From NCBI GenBank assembly GCA_031002005.1, contig JARYHS010008074.1, positions 175,484,494 through 175,548,493 on the forward strand: a stretch of DNA of 64,000 nucleotides. The letters are read 5' to 3'. The stretch comes from Vandiemenella viatica (Eukaryota > Arthropoda > Insecta > Orthoptera > Morabidae). Below are positions 46,412 through 57,137 of this stretch, piece by piece. Every line of letters begins with the position of its first letter. Position 1 is the first letter of the stretch. Made by a program: the position numbers and the translations under genes. Under the pieces are notes generated by a model. That model searched no databases and had not been told where the DNA came from. It worked only from the letters and a program-made list of their open reading frames with translations.

Positions 46412-49400
46412 TCTCTTAGCTCTCATCAATATTTATGGCGAGGAAATGTTTGGCAGAGTAGATGTGGAATTTATGAGTATCAGCCCTCTTGAAGCTTTGA
46501 ATGAATATAAGGTATTTTACTCCTTCGCAGACATTCATATAATCTCCTTGTTTACATCTTGATACATCTAACATAATCAAAATGTTTCACATAAATGTAG
46601 CTAAGCCCCTCTCTCTCAGCGTCTAGTGTTTAACTTCAGACACTCGCGAGTACAAATGTCAAAGACGCTACGCATTCATAAACTGTTTCTTAAATACTTT
46701 TAACGAGTTCAGTGTTCAGAACAAAGCCGGTACTGATTCCTCGCTACCAGTAGAATAAGGATTTCTTATTCTAATAATACTTTTTATTTCACTTTTACAT
46801 TTTTTTTTTATTGTAGCTTAAACATGCAGGTGAAAGCTACAGGAATGTATCTATTTCGTATGGAATTGTGAAACTCTCTTGTATGAATCGGATTGTACAT
46901 TATAATCAAATATCGCTTTTAACAAAAGGAGACATTGAGATAATAGGTGCCATTGTAACTGGTAGTTTAAGCGGTGTACATCTTTCAAAAAGTGTAGCAC
47001 GCCCCACATTTAATGGATAGTCCCGCTTTCTAGCGGAGATTTGGTGAACCATGTCGCATGCAGCACGCATTTCTGAATAGCGCCGCGCGAGAGCTCTGCC
47101 TGCATCACTGGGGTGAGTCCTAGCGTTGGAGTTGCCTGCCATCTAGTGGATGCGATTTGCACCTTATCTTCCGCGGGAGACTTCGATTTGCTTTCCAGAG
47201 GGGAACACCTATAACTCCATACATTAATCAAGTTGGTAAAATGACTAACACTTTGGTATCCAGCATGTTTACAGTTTTAAAAAAAAAAACACTACGGGTT
47301 TATGAAACGTTTCGTGCCTTAAAACATCCTCCACATTGTAATACAGCTGTTTCCTCAGATGTGAATATGCGGGCTGCCCTCAACAGAATTTTATCGCCAC
47401 GGTTAAAACCAACTTTCGCAAAATTTTATGAAAATAAATAGCATTATTTTTACAAATTACATCCTCAGTTCCCCCTCCTCTTAAACTACGGTAGTATGTA
47501 GAAATCTATACACGTATATGAGCGCTCTTTTTTCTGTTTAAAAAAGACGGCTATGCGGAAAGAAGTTACCTGTTCGAATACTAGAATCATGATACCAAAA
47601 ATCCGATTTACAGAGTAGGTCATCAGGTAATACAGTCAGCAAATGCACCACGAACATTGAAAAAACGCTTTACCTTTAATTATTATTTCGAAGTATTGCG
47701 TGCGTCTAAGGAAAAATTTCCTAGATGAATTAGTGAGTTCCAATCTATACGAATTATATACCGCATTTTTAGTTTGAGTGATGAACGTTTTACAAAATAC
47801 GTGTATTTGGTTGCTTTTACAAAGATTAAGTTTTAATCCATGAGGGGTTAGTGTGATTAATTAATTAATTGATGCGAATAACCCAGAGACAATATTTTTG
47901 AACAATTCATCTTCTTCAGTTAAAATATAATGGCTCATAATGCTTTTTCTTTTCAGTTCTTGTTCCAGGAACGTGCTATTATTGTTTAGAAATTTTATCA
48001 CCCAATGGTAAAAAAATTTGAGTACCTTTCGGTGCAGTTTCTAAATCTACGAATAAGTAGTTGACTTGATATATATGAAGATTAAATCAACCCAAATATT
48101 CTAACGCGATGCACAAAAAAGGAATAGTAGAAACTCAGACATCCATATTTGCCTGGTATAAGTGTATATCTTCGATACATACAGAAATCCAAACTGATGA
48201 AAGAAGAAAATATCGCTCTCTAGCATCCATCCATAAAAGTTGTTTGTGATAGGAAAATTCAAAGAGAAAGGGGAACAAAGAAATTACATAGAATATCAAG
48301 TAATAGAAGAAGCTAAAGGATCAGAATTTTATCGGATCATTTAAAAATGAAATTTCAGAATGCGTACTTCGAAAACGATACATAACTATTGTTGGGACAT
48401 ACACCATATGAAGGGAAAATGTAAAACTTCATTTCATTCTTACAGAGAGAAAACATGCAATACAGTGCCCTAATGAATAACAGTGAGATATACAAGAGAA
48501 AATAGTACGTAAAAAGTATTTCCGATTATGGTAGAGACAATTGAAAGAGTAAATTATAAAACAGGGTATGTAGGAGAAAACAAATGATTTCACGTAACAC
48601 ATGGATTACATATGTATTGTCAGTTCTTAAATTATTATATGCTTAATCCGTTGATGAAAATTACGGCAGAGAAGACGAGAATCATCATAAGAGCCACAGG
48701 AAGTGTGTAAGGAAAACAGATCAGGAACACTTCAAATATTTAGGCATCTAAAACTGACCTTGAGATCATGGTACCTAAATGTAGGCAAACGACTGATAGT
48801 AAAAAAGTTAGGCAAATGGAGGAACTGGAAATGAATCAAACGCAAAATTTAGAATTTATTTTTAAAACAGAATTGATTTACGGTCGTGACGCATGGCTTT
48901 TGTAAGTAATAGGATTACATGTAAAAAGAATTTGTGGTATTGAAAAAATTAGTTTTGTGACGAGTATGCCGGGAATAATTCCCAGAACACGATTATTTAG
49001 TTGATTGTGATTGTTATTGTTTCTAATACACTTCACAGGTTTTATTATTGTTAATGGAAACTGTTGTAATATATTTTGTTGATGCCACTCAGTAATTTCG
49101 TCATCTATACTAAATTAAATCACTCATTTCGATACCAGGTCAATATCACCTTGTGACACATTGTCTGTCCAGTTCTTTTTTTTTTCCTATACCATGTCCA
49201 AAATTTTCTAATTGTCACTTTACTTCCTTCATATATAAGCTGAATATCAGTGGAAGTATTAAAACAAGATACTGCTTTTAATTTTTAGCTGGTATTTGTC
49301 TTTAACGATGTTCTACTTTCATAGTTTTCAAGGGGTTTTTATATGGACAATGGAAGAATTGTGAATTTCTTGGTTTAAGAGTAAATTTTAATATTCTATT

Positions 49401-49746
49401 CAATATTATTGTACTTTCGTATTTATGGTCCTTCTGCTAATAATAAACGTTATTATACAATTTCTTCTTTGTTTTCCTATTTCAAAACCTGTATTTTTCT
49501 ATATTCTCACTGACTATCATTTGTAGTGTTCTTTAACTAATTATGATACGTAATGTGAAACAAGTGACGTAAAAATGTTGGTACTGCAGACCTTTATTTT
49601 GGAGAATTAATATGACATTTCTACAGAAATCGTCCAGTAGTTGCCGTATTTTTTTTTGTCAGCCTAAAAACAAAAACTCTTAATTATTTACTATGCGAGA
49701 TGCTAAAAGTTCTTTGGATCTATTAATTACTTGATTAAATTTTACC
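46412..49746. other. Unassigned AT-rich DNA
   Basis: This stretch of 3.3 kb has no named feature. A moderately GC-rich patch at about 46.98-47.22 kb (CGCCGCGCGAGAGCTCTGCC) is open on the minus strand for 78 codons, but I recognise no protein in it. Confidence 0.4.
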
Positions 49747-50011
49747 CATACAGAGTTACCGAGTGTGGTGGGTGAGCGGTTAACGCTCTTGCCTCGCATT
49801 CGGGAGGACGAAGTTTCGATTCCACGTCCGGGCATCCAGATTTGGGTTTCCCATCGTTTCCCCAAATCACTCCTGGTGAATGCTTGAATGCTTCCTACAA
49901 AAGGTCATGGCTGAATTCCTTCCCGTTCCTTGTCCCCAATCCCATTCCGCCTCTGATGAACTCGACGTCGAAGAGGCGTAAAGCCATAAAAGAAAAAAAA
50001 AACATACAGAG
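49747..50011 (+). repeat. tRNA-derived SINE, subfamily A, with target duplication
   Basis: The SINE runs from 49758 (ACCGAGTGTGGTGGGTGAGC) to the A-run ending about 50002, with a B box changed to AGTTTCGATTCC. CATACAGAG occurs at 49747-49755 and 50003-50011, a clear 9-bp target duplication. The tail stem CGCCTC/GAGGCG is intact. Confidence 0.93.
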
Positions 50012-50197
50012 CTACGTCAAAGTAAGTCCTTAGTACGTTGATGACTTACGATCAGTACCAACACCTTTATCTCTGTGTTAAGCACAACAATGTTGCTGTT
50101 TCATAGTTTCTCAGTGGTATTAGCTGTACTAATTACCAAATTGTTATGAATTGACGCGAAACTAGCAATAGTTGTGCAGAAAGTGTATTGTCAAATA

Positions 50198-50267
50198 TAT
50201 TTTTTTTATCTGCTTAACGTCTCTCTAACAGCGAGGTCTTTAGAGACAGGAAAGGATGGGGGCAAGG
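50198..50267 (-). repeat. SINE subfamily B tail at the assembly gap
   Basis: The T-run is followed by CTGCTTAACGTCTC, AGCGAGGTCTTTAGAGACAG and GGATGGGGGCAAGG, then sequence is unknown. This is a subfamily B tail in inverted orientation; its head is either in the gap or lost. Confidence 0.85.
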
Positions 50268-51267
50268 NNNNNNNNNNNNNNNNNNNNNNNNNNNNNNNNN
50301 NNNNNNNNNNNNNNNNNNNNNNNNNNNNNNNNNNNNNNNNNNNNNNNNNNNNNNNNNNNNNNNNNNNNNNNNNNNNNNNNNNNNNNNNNNNNNNNNNNNN
50401 NNNNNNNNNNNNNNNNNNNNNNNNNNNNNNNNNNNNNNNNNNNNNNNNNNNNNNNNNNNNNNNNNNNNNNNNNNNNNNNNNNNNNNNNNNNNNNNNNNNN
50501 NNNNNNNNNNNNNNNNNNNNNNNNNNNNNNNNNNNNNNNNNNNNNNNNNNNNNNNNNNNNNNNNNNNNNNNNNNNNNNNNNNNNNNNNNNNNNNNNNNNN
50601 NNNNNNNNNNNNNNNNNNNNNNNNNNNNNNNNNNNNNNNNNNNNNNNNNNNNNNNNNNNNNNNNNNNNNNNNNNNNNNNNNNNNNNNNNNNNNNNNNNNN
50701 NNNNNNNNNNNNNNNNNNNNNNNNNNNNNNNNNNNNNNNNNNNNNNNNNNNNNNNNNNNNNNNNNNNNNNNNNNNNNNNNNNNNNNNNNNNNNNNNNNNN
50801 NNNNNNNNNNNNNNNNNNNNNNNNNNNNNNNNNNNNNNNNNNNNNNNNNNNNNNNNNNNNNNNNNNNNNNNNNNNNNNNNNNNNNNNNNNNNNNNNNNNN
50901 NNNNNNNNNNNNNNNNNNNNNNNNNNNNNNNNNNNNNNNNNNNNNNNNNNNNNNNNNNNNNNNNNNNNNNNNNNNNNNNNNNNNNNNNNNNNNNNNNNNN
51001 NNNNNNNNNNNNNNNNNNNNNNNNNNNNNNNNNNNNNNNNNNNNNNNNNNNNNNNNNNNNNNNNNNNNNNNNNNNNNNNNNNNNNNNNNNNNNNNNNNNN
51101 NNNNNNNNNNNNNNNNNNNNNNNNNNNNNNNNNNNNNNNNNNNNNNNNNNNNNNNNNNNNNNNNNNNNNNNNNNNNNNNNNNNNNNNNNNNNNNNNNNNN
51201 NNNNNNNNNNNNNNNNNNNNNNNNNNNNNNNNNNNNNNNNNNNNNNNNNNNNNNNNNNNNNNNNNNN
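50268..51267. other. Assembly gap of exactly 1,000 N
   Basis: The gap is a round 1,000 unknown bases, probably a placeholder of arbitrary length. Any open frame drawn across it is an artefact. Confidence 0.98.
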
Positions 51268-51420
51268 TTAGCTTCACGCTGAAGCTAAACGACGGAGTGG
51301 TGTGACAACCGTGATACTTCACTTCTAAACAGGCCTAATGAAGGCCCCAGGTTGGGTGTTGAAACGTCGGAAGTAAAACACCTATCAAAGCAGCGCGAAT
51401 CCTTCAAACGTAAGTGGAAG
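51268..51420 (+). repeat. Possible Penelope-like terminal sequence with hammerhead-like core
   Basis: The first 21 bases form a small hairpin (TTAGCTTCA-CGC-TGAAGCTAA). Then CTAATGA at about 51336 is followed by a short CCCA-GGT-TGGG stem and TTGAAACGTCGG. This layout resembles the CTGATGA-stem-GAAAC core of hammerhead ribozymes carried by Penelope-like elements. The invariant G of CTGATGA is A here, so it would not be catalytic as written. Confidence 0.3.
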
Positions 51421-52060
51421 ATAACTTTTTCTTTCGTTACTTTAATGAGTTCTACTCAACATTTAGAGTTCTTATCACCAATGATTTTCTAAAGCTTCCT
51501 TCACACATCTCAAATTTATAGTTCATGTCTAAGAAAAGGTCATTTAATATCAATTTACTTTCCTAATTGATCAGTGGAGTCTGTAATTTTCTTGTTGGTA
51601 TTAGTATTTTCTAATTAATAATAGTGTTAGACTTAGCTTTAAATTTTTTGTTAATACGGCTTAAATGGATAGAGTCCCATTCATATTTGGTGCAGGGGTT
51701 TCCAAACTTGATGGAATTGATGATTAACGTAGCATTCAAGCCTGTAATATCAGCAGCTCTTGCACTCTAATAAACGGAATATGCTTCAAATTTGTTGTCA
51801 AAATCAGCTACCCTCATATTCAATATGGTGCGTAATGGACTCTTTTGACTACATACATTTATTGGAAAGAAATTAGGTATTTTAGTTAGAAGTAATATTC
51901 CATGAAGTTATTCGGTAGCTGGTAGTGCAGAGGTATAAAGTTATTATTTTTATTATTATTTTAAATTGCAATCGGTAATACAGCCAGATCGGTGATGTTA
52001 TCATAACTCTTACAGTGTATCAGTTTCTTTAGTGGGTTTTAGCTACTAGGTATGAACATC
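51421..52060. other. Unassigned AT-rich DNA
   Basis: No gene or repeat is recognised. Confidence 0.4.
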
Positions 52061-52061
52061 A

Positions 52062-52172
52062 CAGGTCGAACTCGACGCTAACTTAAACACCCATGCCGTC
52101 GTCCGGACTAGAACCACCGACCTTCGGCAGGTGCAGTTAGTACTCTGGCCCCTACGCTACCGAGGCCGGTTG
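52062..52172 (-). repeat. tRNA-derived repeat, second SINE type
   Basis: On the minus strand CCGGCCTCGGTAGCGTAGGG (A-box region) is followed at normal tRNA spacing by GGTCGGTGGTTCTAGTCCGG (B box), then CATGGGTGTTTAAGTTAGCG. It differs from the main SINE in head and body. It could be a SINE of another family or a tRNA pseudogene with flanks. Confidence 0.6.
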
Positions 52173-52606
52173 GTATGAAATTGTTGGTTCAGAGGCACTA
52201 ACCTGCGAAGGCACCGATTAAACCAGCTGAAGTTTACCTGCGAGGCGAACTCACTGGTTTCTTTCTCATTTGGATGCAAAACAGAGCAGTTATTATGGAC
52301 AACTAGGCATTTGACCTGAATCTCTCCTGGCTGTGTCTTGCATTAGTAAAATCTTAGTCGAGTGCCACAACTTCCATAAGTGGCACCATCGGGAATATAT
52401 TAGCCATTAGTAACACCATTTAGCAATTGTTTGCTACTCCATCTGTAATCCAAGTGTAATCATGCAGTATGCTTAGAAGTTACAACAGCTCATCAATCTA
52501 TAAGACGCTATCGTGTCTAACCTAGCAGTGGCACGCTTAGGCCTGAATCTTGTCAATCAATAGGATTTACAACAGCTAGCATTCTTGTCATTTATTTAAC
52601 AGCAAG

Positions 52607-52849
52607 GCCGAGCGTGGTGGGTGAACGGTTAACGTTCTGGCCTCGCATTCGGGAGGACGCAGTTTCGAAACCCCTGTCCGGGCATCCACATTTGTTGTTT
52701 TCATAGTTTCCCCCAAATCACTCCAGGCGAATACCAGGATGCTTCCTTCAAAAGGCCATGGCCGAATACCCTCCCGTTCCTGTCCCCAATCCTAACCCGT
52801 CTTTAACGATTTCGACGTCGAGGAAGCATAAAACCATAAGGAAAAAAAT
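52607..52849 (+). repeat. tRNA-derived SINE, subfamily A
   Basis: The head CCGAGCGTGGTGGGTGAACG is intact; the B box is altered (AGTTTCGAAACCCC). The core is good, with one deletion in CCGTTCCTGTCCCC. The tail stem has decayed by transitions (CGTCTT against GAAGCA). Confidence 0.9.
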
Positions 52850-53503
52850 ATAATGTTAAGATAAATCTCAGGCAAACACTGCATGACTACTATCCCTCCT
52901 TACCTTCGTTGCCCAATGTAAATGGACTAATGTAACACTGACTTAATAAATACGTTAATTAATTAGTTCACAAGTACACTAGAGGCCACGCGAAAGAAAA
53001 CTCAAGATGGAAGTCTGACGATCGCAATAGGATTAGTAGCCGTAGTTAAATCCATGAAGGCCAGTAAACTTTAGCTGGGGCATCTTCACTTATAAACACC
53101 CACAACTAGAAAAAACCATTGGGAACCTAACAGGAAGCCTAAGTTTTTCATGGATGCAACTAATGTTTTAAAGCTCAATTTCATGAACAAAGCTATTTCA
53201 GAACGAAGTGGTGTCTCTCTGTCTATTGTTTCTCTAAAATTATGAATACTTTCACTGTCAATCACCGACTTCAAAATATATAGGAAGTTTTCACCACACA
53301 AATAAAACATTCTGAAATCCCGACTTGCTGTATGTAAAAACTTCCACCACTGTCTCAATGAAATAAAAAGAAATACGCACTACACGAAAAGAATTTGTTT
53401 TTGCTGAAAACTTACATACACTTTTGAGATATTTCTTCTTCAGGAATTACACTTTTAACTGAAGTTCAGTAGGTACTCAAAAATTTTTCACAAAAGTTTT
53501 ATT

Positions 53504-53768
53504 CGCATATGAACTTTTTTTTTTTACTTATGGCTTTACGCCTCGTCGACGGCTATGGTCATTTAGAGGCTGGATGGGACTGAGGACAAGGATGGGGAAG
53601 GAATTAGGTCATGGCCTTTTTATTTTGAAGGAAGCATCCCGGCATTCGCCTGGAGTGATTTGGGGAAAACATGGAAAACCCAAATCTGGATGCCCGGACG
53701 GGGATTCGAATCCGCGTGCTACACCAGAACGTTGACCGTTCACCCACCACGCTCGGTCGCACATGAAC
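53504..53768 (-). repeat. tRNA-derived SINE, subfamily A, with target duplication
   Basis: The SINE is 53515-53757 on the minus strand. The B box is intact (GATTCGAATCC), but CGCATTCGGGAGGACG has been shortened to a variant with GTAGCACG. CGCATATGAAC at 53504-53514 and CGCACATGAAC at 53758-53768 are an 11-bp target duplication with one mismatch. A short TTTTATT insertion lies in the GGCCATGGCC region. Confidence 0.92.
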
Positions 53769-55050
53769 ATAAGTTGTTCTTTTTTCATCCCATATCTTGA
53801 AGGGATTGTTTATGGCCTTATGTTCTTTAACGTAAATGATGATCAAACGGGTTTTCCTATCTCTTAACGTCTCATAGAGGATGACTCCATGTTTTATCGT
53901 ATAATATTTTTGGTTTTCCATGCATAGGTTGTGTTCTGTAAATTACTTTCAGCAATTTGTAGATGTTTCAATTGAATTAAACGATTTAAATGTGCCGAAA
54001 ATTGTATGAAATATGCTCTGCTGGTATACCCTCATTCCGTAATCACTATTAAAATGATTCAGATATAACGCAGGTATACCAAAATCTTACTGTATCATTG
54101 GAACCCACCCAGTCTACGTGGCTCGCAAGTTATCAGGTACCGTAACTTCTTCGGATGATGATAGCCATCAGTTAATAAACACCCAAGCTCAATTTATCAG
54201 TTGGTTTAAGAAAGTCAAAATTACGACGTATATTTATACAGTCCTGTTTTTATCATTCCATTTAATCTGCTGTAAATTCCAGCTTCATTAATTTACTACC
54301 CCATCTCACAGCGTCCTCAAGACAATAAGAGAATAATAAGAGGAATTGGATCTTGTGTTTTTCTTCTAGTTAATCAGCAATGTATAATTACTTCCACCAA
54401 TGTGGCACATGGGTCTTCATAGAGGCTTCTTTACAATTTTTTGCACTGTACCTTCGTTGATATTGTACAAAAGAAAAAAAAATTGTAACAGCTAAGAAAC
54501 ATCGAAACTCACAAATGAACAGCACAAGCTCGACGTGACTAGGGTCGTCGGTTCGAGTCCGGCTATGCACAGTGGTGACTAAATGTCGTGTCTTTGTTGT
54601 TATTTCTATACTCATAAAGTAGCAGTTGGATATAAATTAATAAACTATAAAATAAAATAAAAACTCTGAGTACAACAAGTGGTTAATAATCCGAACGCCT
54701 TAAAAAATACAATAGCACACTCTAATACAATTGTAGGAACTTCTAGTCATTATATTAATAAAAACATTTCACAATTTCCAAATGTACAAATATAACGTTC
54801 CTACACAATACCATTTTTCATATCATGTCAAAATGAGTTTTCTTAAACGCCAAATTAATAATAATATAATGTTCCTTAATACGAATAAATTTTACGTTTC
54901 ATTCTCGTCTTCGCTTTAGTGCGTAGGTCTGGAAATATTATATGAGTGAGCGTTAATTCCCACACTTGAATGTATTTTAACAACTACTCTACAATTCTGA
55001 TTGTTCACTTCGTGAGAAACGTTATCAGCAACCCAAGTAGCTTACTGGCC
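53769..55050. other. Unassigned AT-rich DNA
   Basis: No gene is seen. GTCGGTTCGAGTCCGG at about 54548 looks like a Pol III B box, with no matching A box at the right distance. Confidence 0.4.
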
Positions 55051-55053
55051 ATG

Positions 55054-55242
55054 ACGGAGTTCCAAAAAGGTGATGTTTTCTCTACTACAACATCTCCAGA
55101 GGAATGAGTATCATTCCTAAATCGCCTTGTCCATATTCCTCAAGACTGATTGTATTTTCGCATTTGTGTTTGTGATAAAATTCCTACTTTTCTTTCATAA
55201 TTTTGCTCAAATCTAATAATGTTAAGTTTCGTAACAGCTAGT
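55054..55242 (+). repeat. Direct repeat pair, copy 1
   Basis: CGGAGTTCCAAAAAGGTGAT, TTTTCTCTACTACAACATCT, GACTGATTGTATTTTCGCAT and GTTTCGTAACAGCTA are all shared with 56957-57137 in the same order and orientation. The class is unknown. Confidence 0.85.
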
Positions 55243-56089
55243 CATTTCTAGGATGAGAAACTCAGGTAGCTCTTTTGGTTCTTGTAACGCCTGTTTTGGT
55301 TCGAGTAAACTCCCTGCATTACCTGACAGCTAAAGCAAACAAGCGTAAAGTCAACAGAAATGGAGACATAATTAAAGCTGAGATTTTTCAGAGTCCGTAA
55401 GACGGAGGTGAAAAAAGCACCAGAGCGAAGTGTTTTTAAACCCTAAAAGATAAAAAGCATCAGATTTATTATTAGTTCTTTGCGCTCAATATCGTGGAAT
55501 ATACTAAGGCAAGCAGAAAAAAATTGAATAAATTGTCTAAGAAAAGATCAGATTTATCTGATGTTCTGATAATTCATGTGACTAGTAAAACACATGGAAG
55601 CCGAAGGAATGATTCCAGATCATCGTAAACATCGGTACATCAGGTATACAGAAATCGCAATGTATTGTCAGAAATAATACTAACGACTGTGACGTAGCAT
55701 TCGCACCAGAAAATATGACATAGAAATAATGACTGTAGAAAATTCGTAACAACCAAATCTGCTGCGCATAACTTTCCAACGTCAGACCGCTAATCCATCA
55801 TTTCCAGGCGTCTAACATCTTGAAGAATGTATGGATGATTTTAATTGTTAGAGTGAGATAATTAAAACAGTAACGTCGATGAACTTGGTTGATAATATTT
55901 GGTCATTGGAGCTAAGGAAATTGAAACTTTATATTGCTAATTCGCCGGGAGAGCAATACGAATCGAGTGTTAAAATAGCATAGGGAGGTGGCGAAGCGTA
56001 AATGGTTGGTGAGAAGAAAATTTTATTGAGTAAAAAGCAACAAGTTGCATAGTACATATGATACAGATAACAACAAGGTAATTGAGGCA

Positions 56090-56339
56090 AGGAAGAAGTG
56101 GATGAGCAGTAACGCTCTGGCCTCGCAATCGAGAGGACGGTGGTTCGAATCCCAGGCCAACCATTCAGATTTAGGGTTTCCATGGTTTCTGCAAATCATT
56201 TCAGGTGAATGCAGGGATGGTTCCTTCAAAAGACCATGGTCAAACTCCTTCCTAATCGTTGCTGTCGGTCCTTTCTCACCTGTAATGGCATCGACGTTGG
56301 CGACAAACAGGTTACAAGCAAGAAAAACAAAAAAAAAAA
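56090..56339 (+). repeat. tRNA-derived SINE, old copy
   Basis: GTGGATGAGCAGTAACGCTC, TGGCCTCGCAATCGAGAGGA and B box GGTGGTTCGAATCCC are followed by CCATTCAGATTTAGGGTTTC, a diverged core and CATCGACGTTGGCGAC. The A-rich tail ends at about 56339. It lies between the two copies of the 190-bp direct repeat. Confidence 0.88.
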
Positions 56340-56956
56340 CAGGAATTCAGGAATAACATTACGGCTCTAGTTGGAAAACTGAGTGATGCAACTAAAAATT
56401 TCTGCTGTCGTATTAGGAATCGGAGGGATAGCATGTCAATGAAGGCCGTTATGGTTAAAACGAGGAAGACGGCATTGGCATACGAGGGGTACTACCGGAG
56501 AAATAGGACATAGGCAACTAGGTAGTTTCCAAAAGTGTATATGTATTGGAAAGTTTTATATGACCAAAGATGAGTTAAAGATAGGTGGATACGACATCGC
56601 GCGATACCAAAGGTCGAAATATGTGCCACATTAATAACATCTACAACCACTCACGTCTTTATTTTTGAGTAAAAATGGGAAATATCTCTAACCTCTCTAC
56701 TTAATGACTAAACATCTACACCTCACATGTTACGACAGAAATTATTTTGGATCCCATTTATTTCTATGATAACCAAAGAATATAATTTTATAAATCTTTA
56801 ACTATACGATACACAGTTTCTTGTAAACAAAACACATAAAATATGTATATTTGACGTCTGCAACATATTCTGTTTACGAGCTACACAACTTTGACACAAG
56901 GACAGACAAACAGATGATTGTAAACGATAGCCTAGTTCCGTTTACCGCTTTGGATA

Positions 56957-57137
56957 CGGAGTTCCAAAAAGGTAATGTTTTCTCTACTACAACATCTCAA
57001 GAGGAGTGAATATCGTTCCTAAATCGTCTTGTTCACGTTCCTCATGACTGATTGTATTTTCGCATTTGTGTTTAAAATTCCTACTTTTCTTTCATAATTT
57101 TGTTCTAATCTAATGAAGTTTCGTAACAGCTACTCAA
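56957..57137 (+). repeat. Direct repeat pair, copy 2
   Basis: This partner of 55054-55242 has small deletions (for example in GTGTTTGTGATAAAATT) and scattered substitutions. Confidence 0.85.

Noticed and set aside
46906..47142. 78-codon minus frame in a GC-richer patch as an exon
   Set aside because: No splice sites in the right places and no protein family recognised; composition could explain it.
50174..51322. Three open frames of about 350 residues across the gap
   Set aside because: They consist almost wholly of unknown residues from N bases and are artefacts.
54548..54563. B-box-like GGTTCGAGTCCGG as a tRNA or SINE
   Set aside because: No A box at suitable distance and no SINE core follows.
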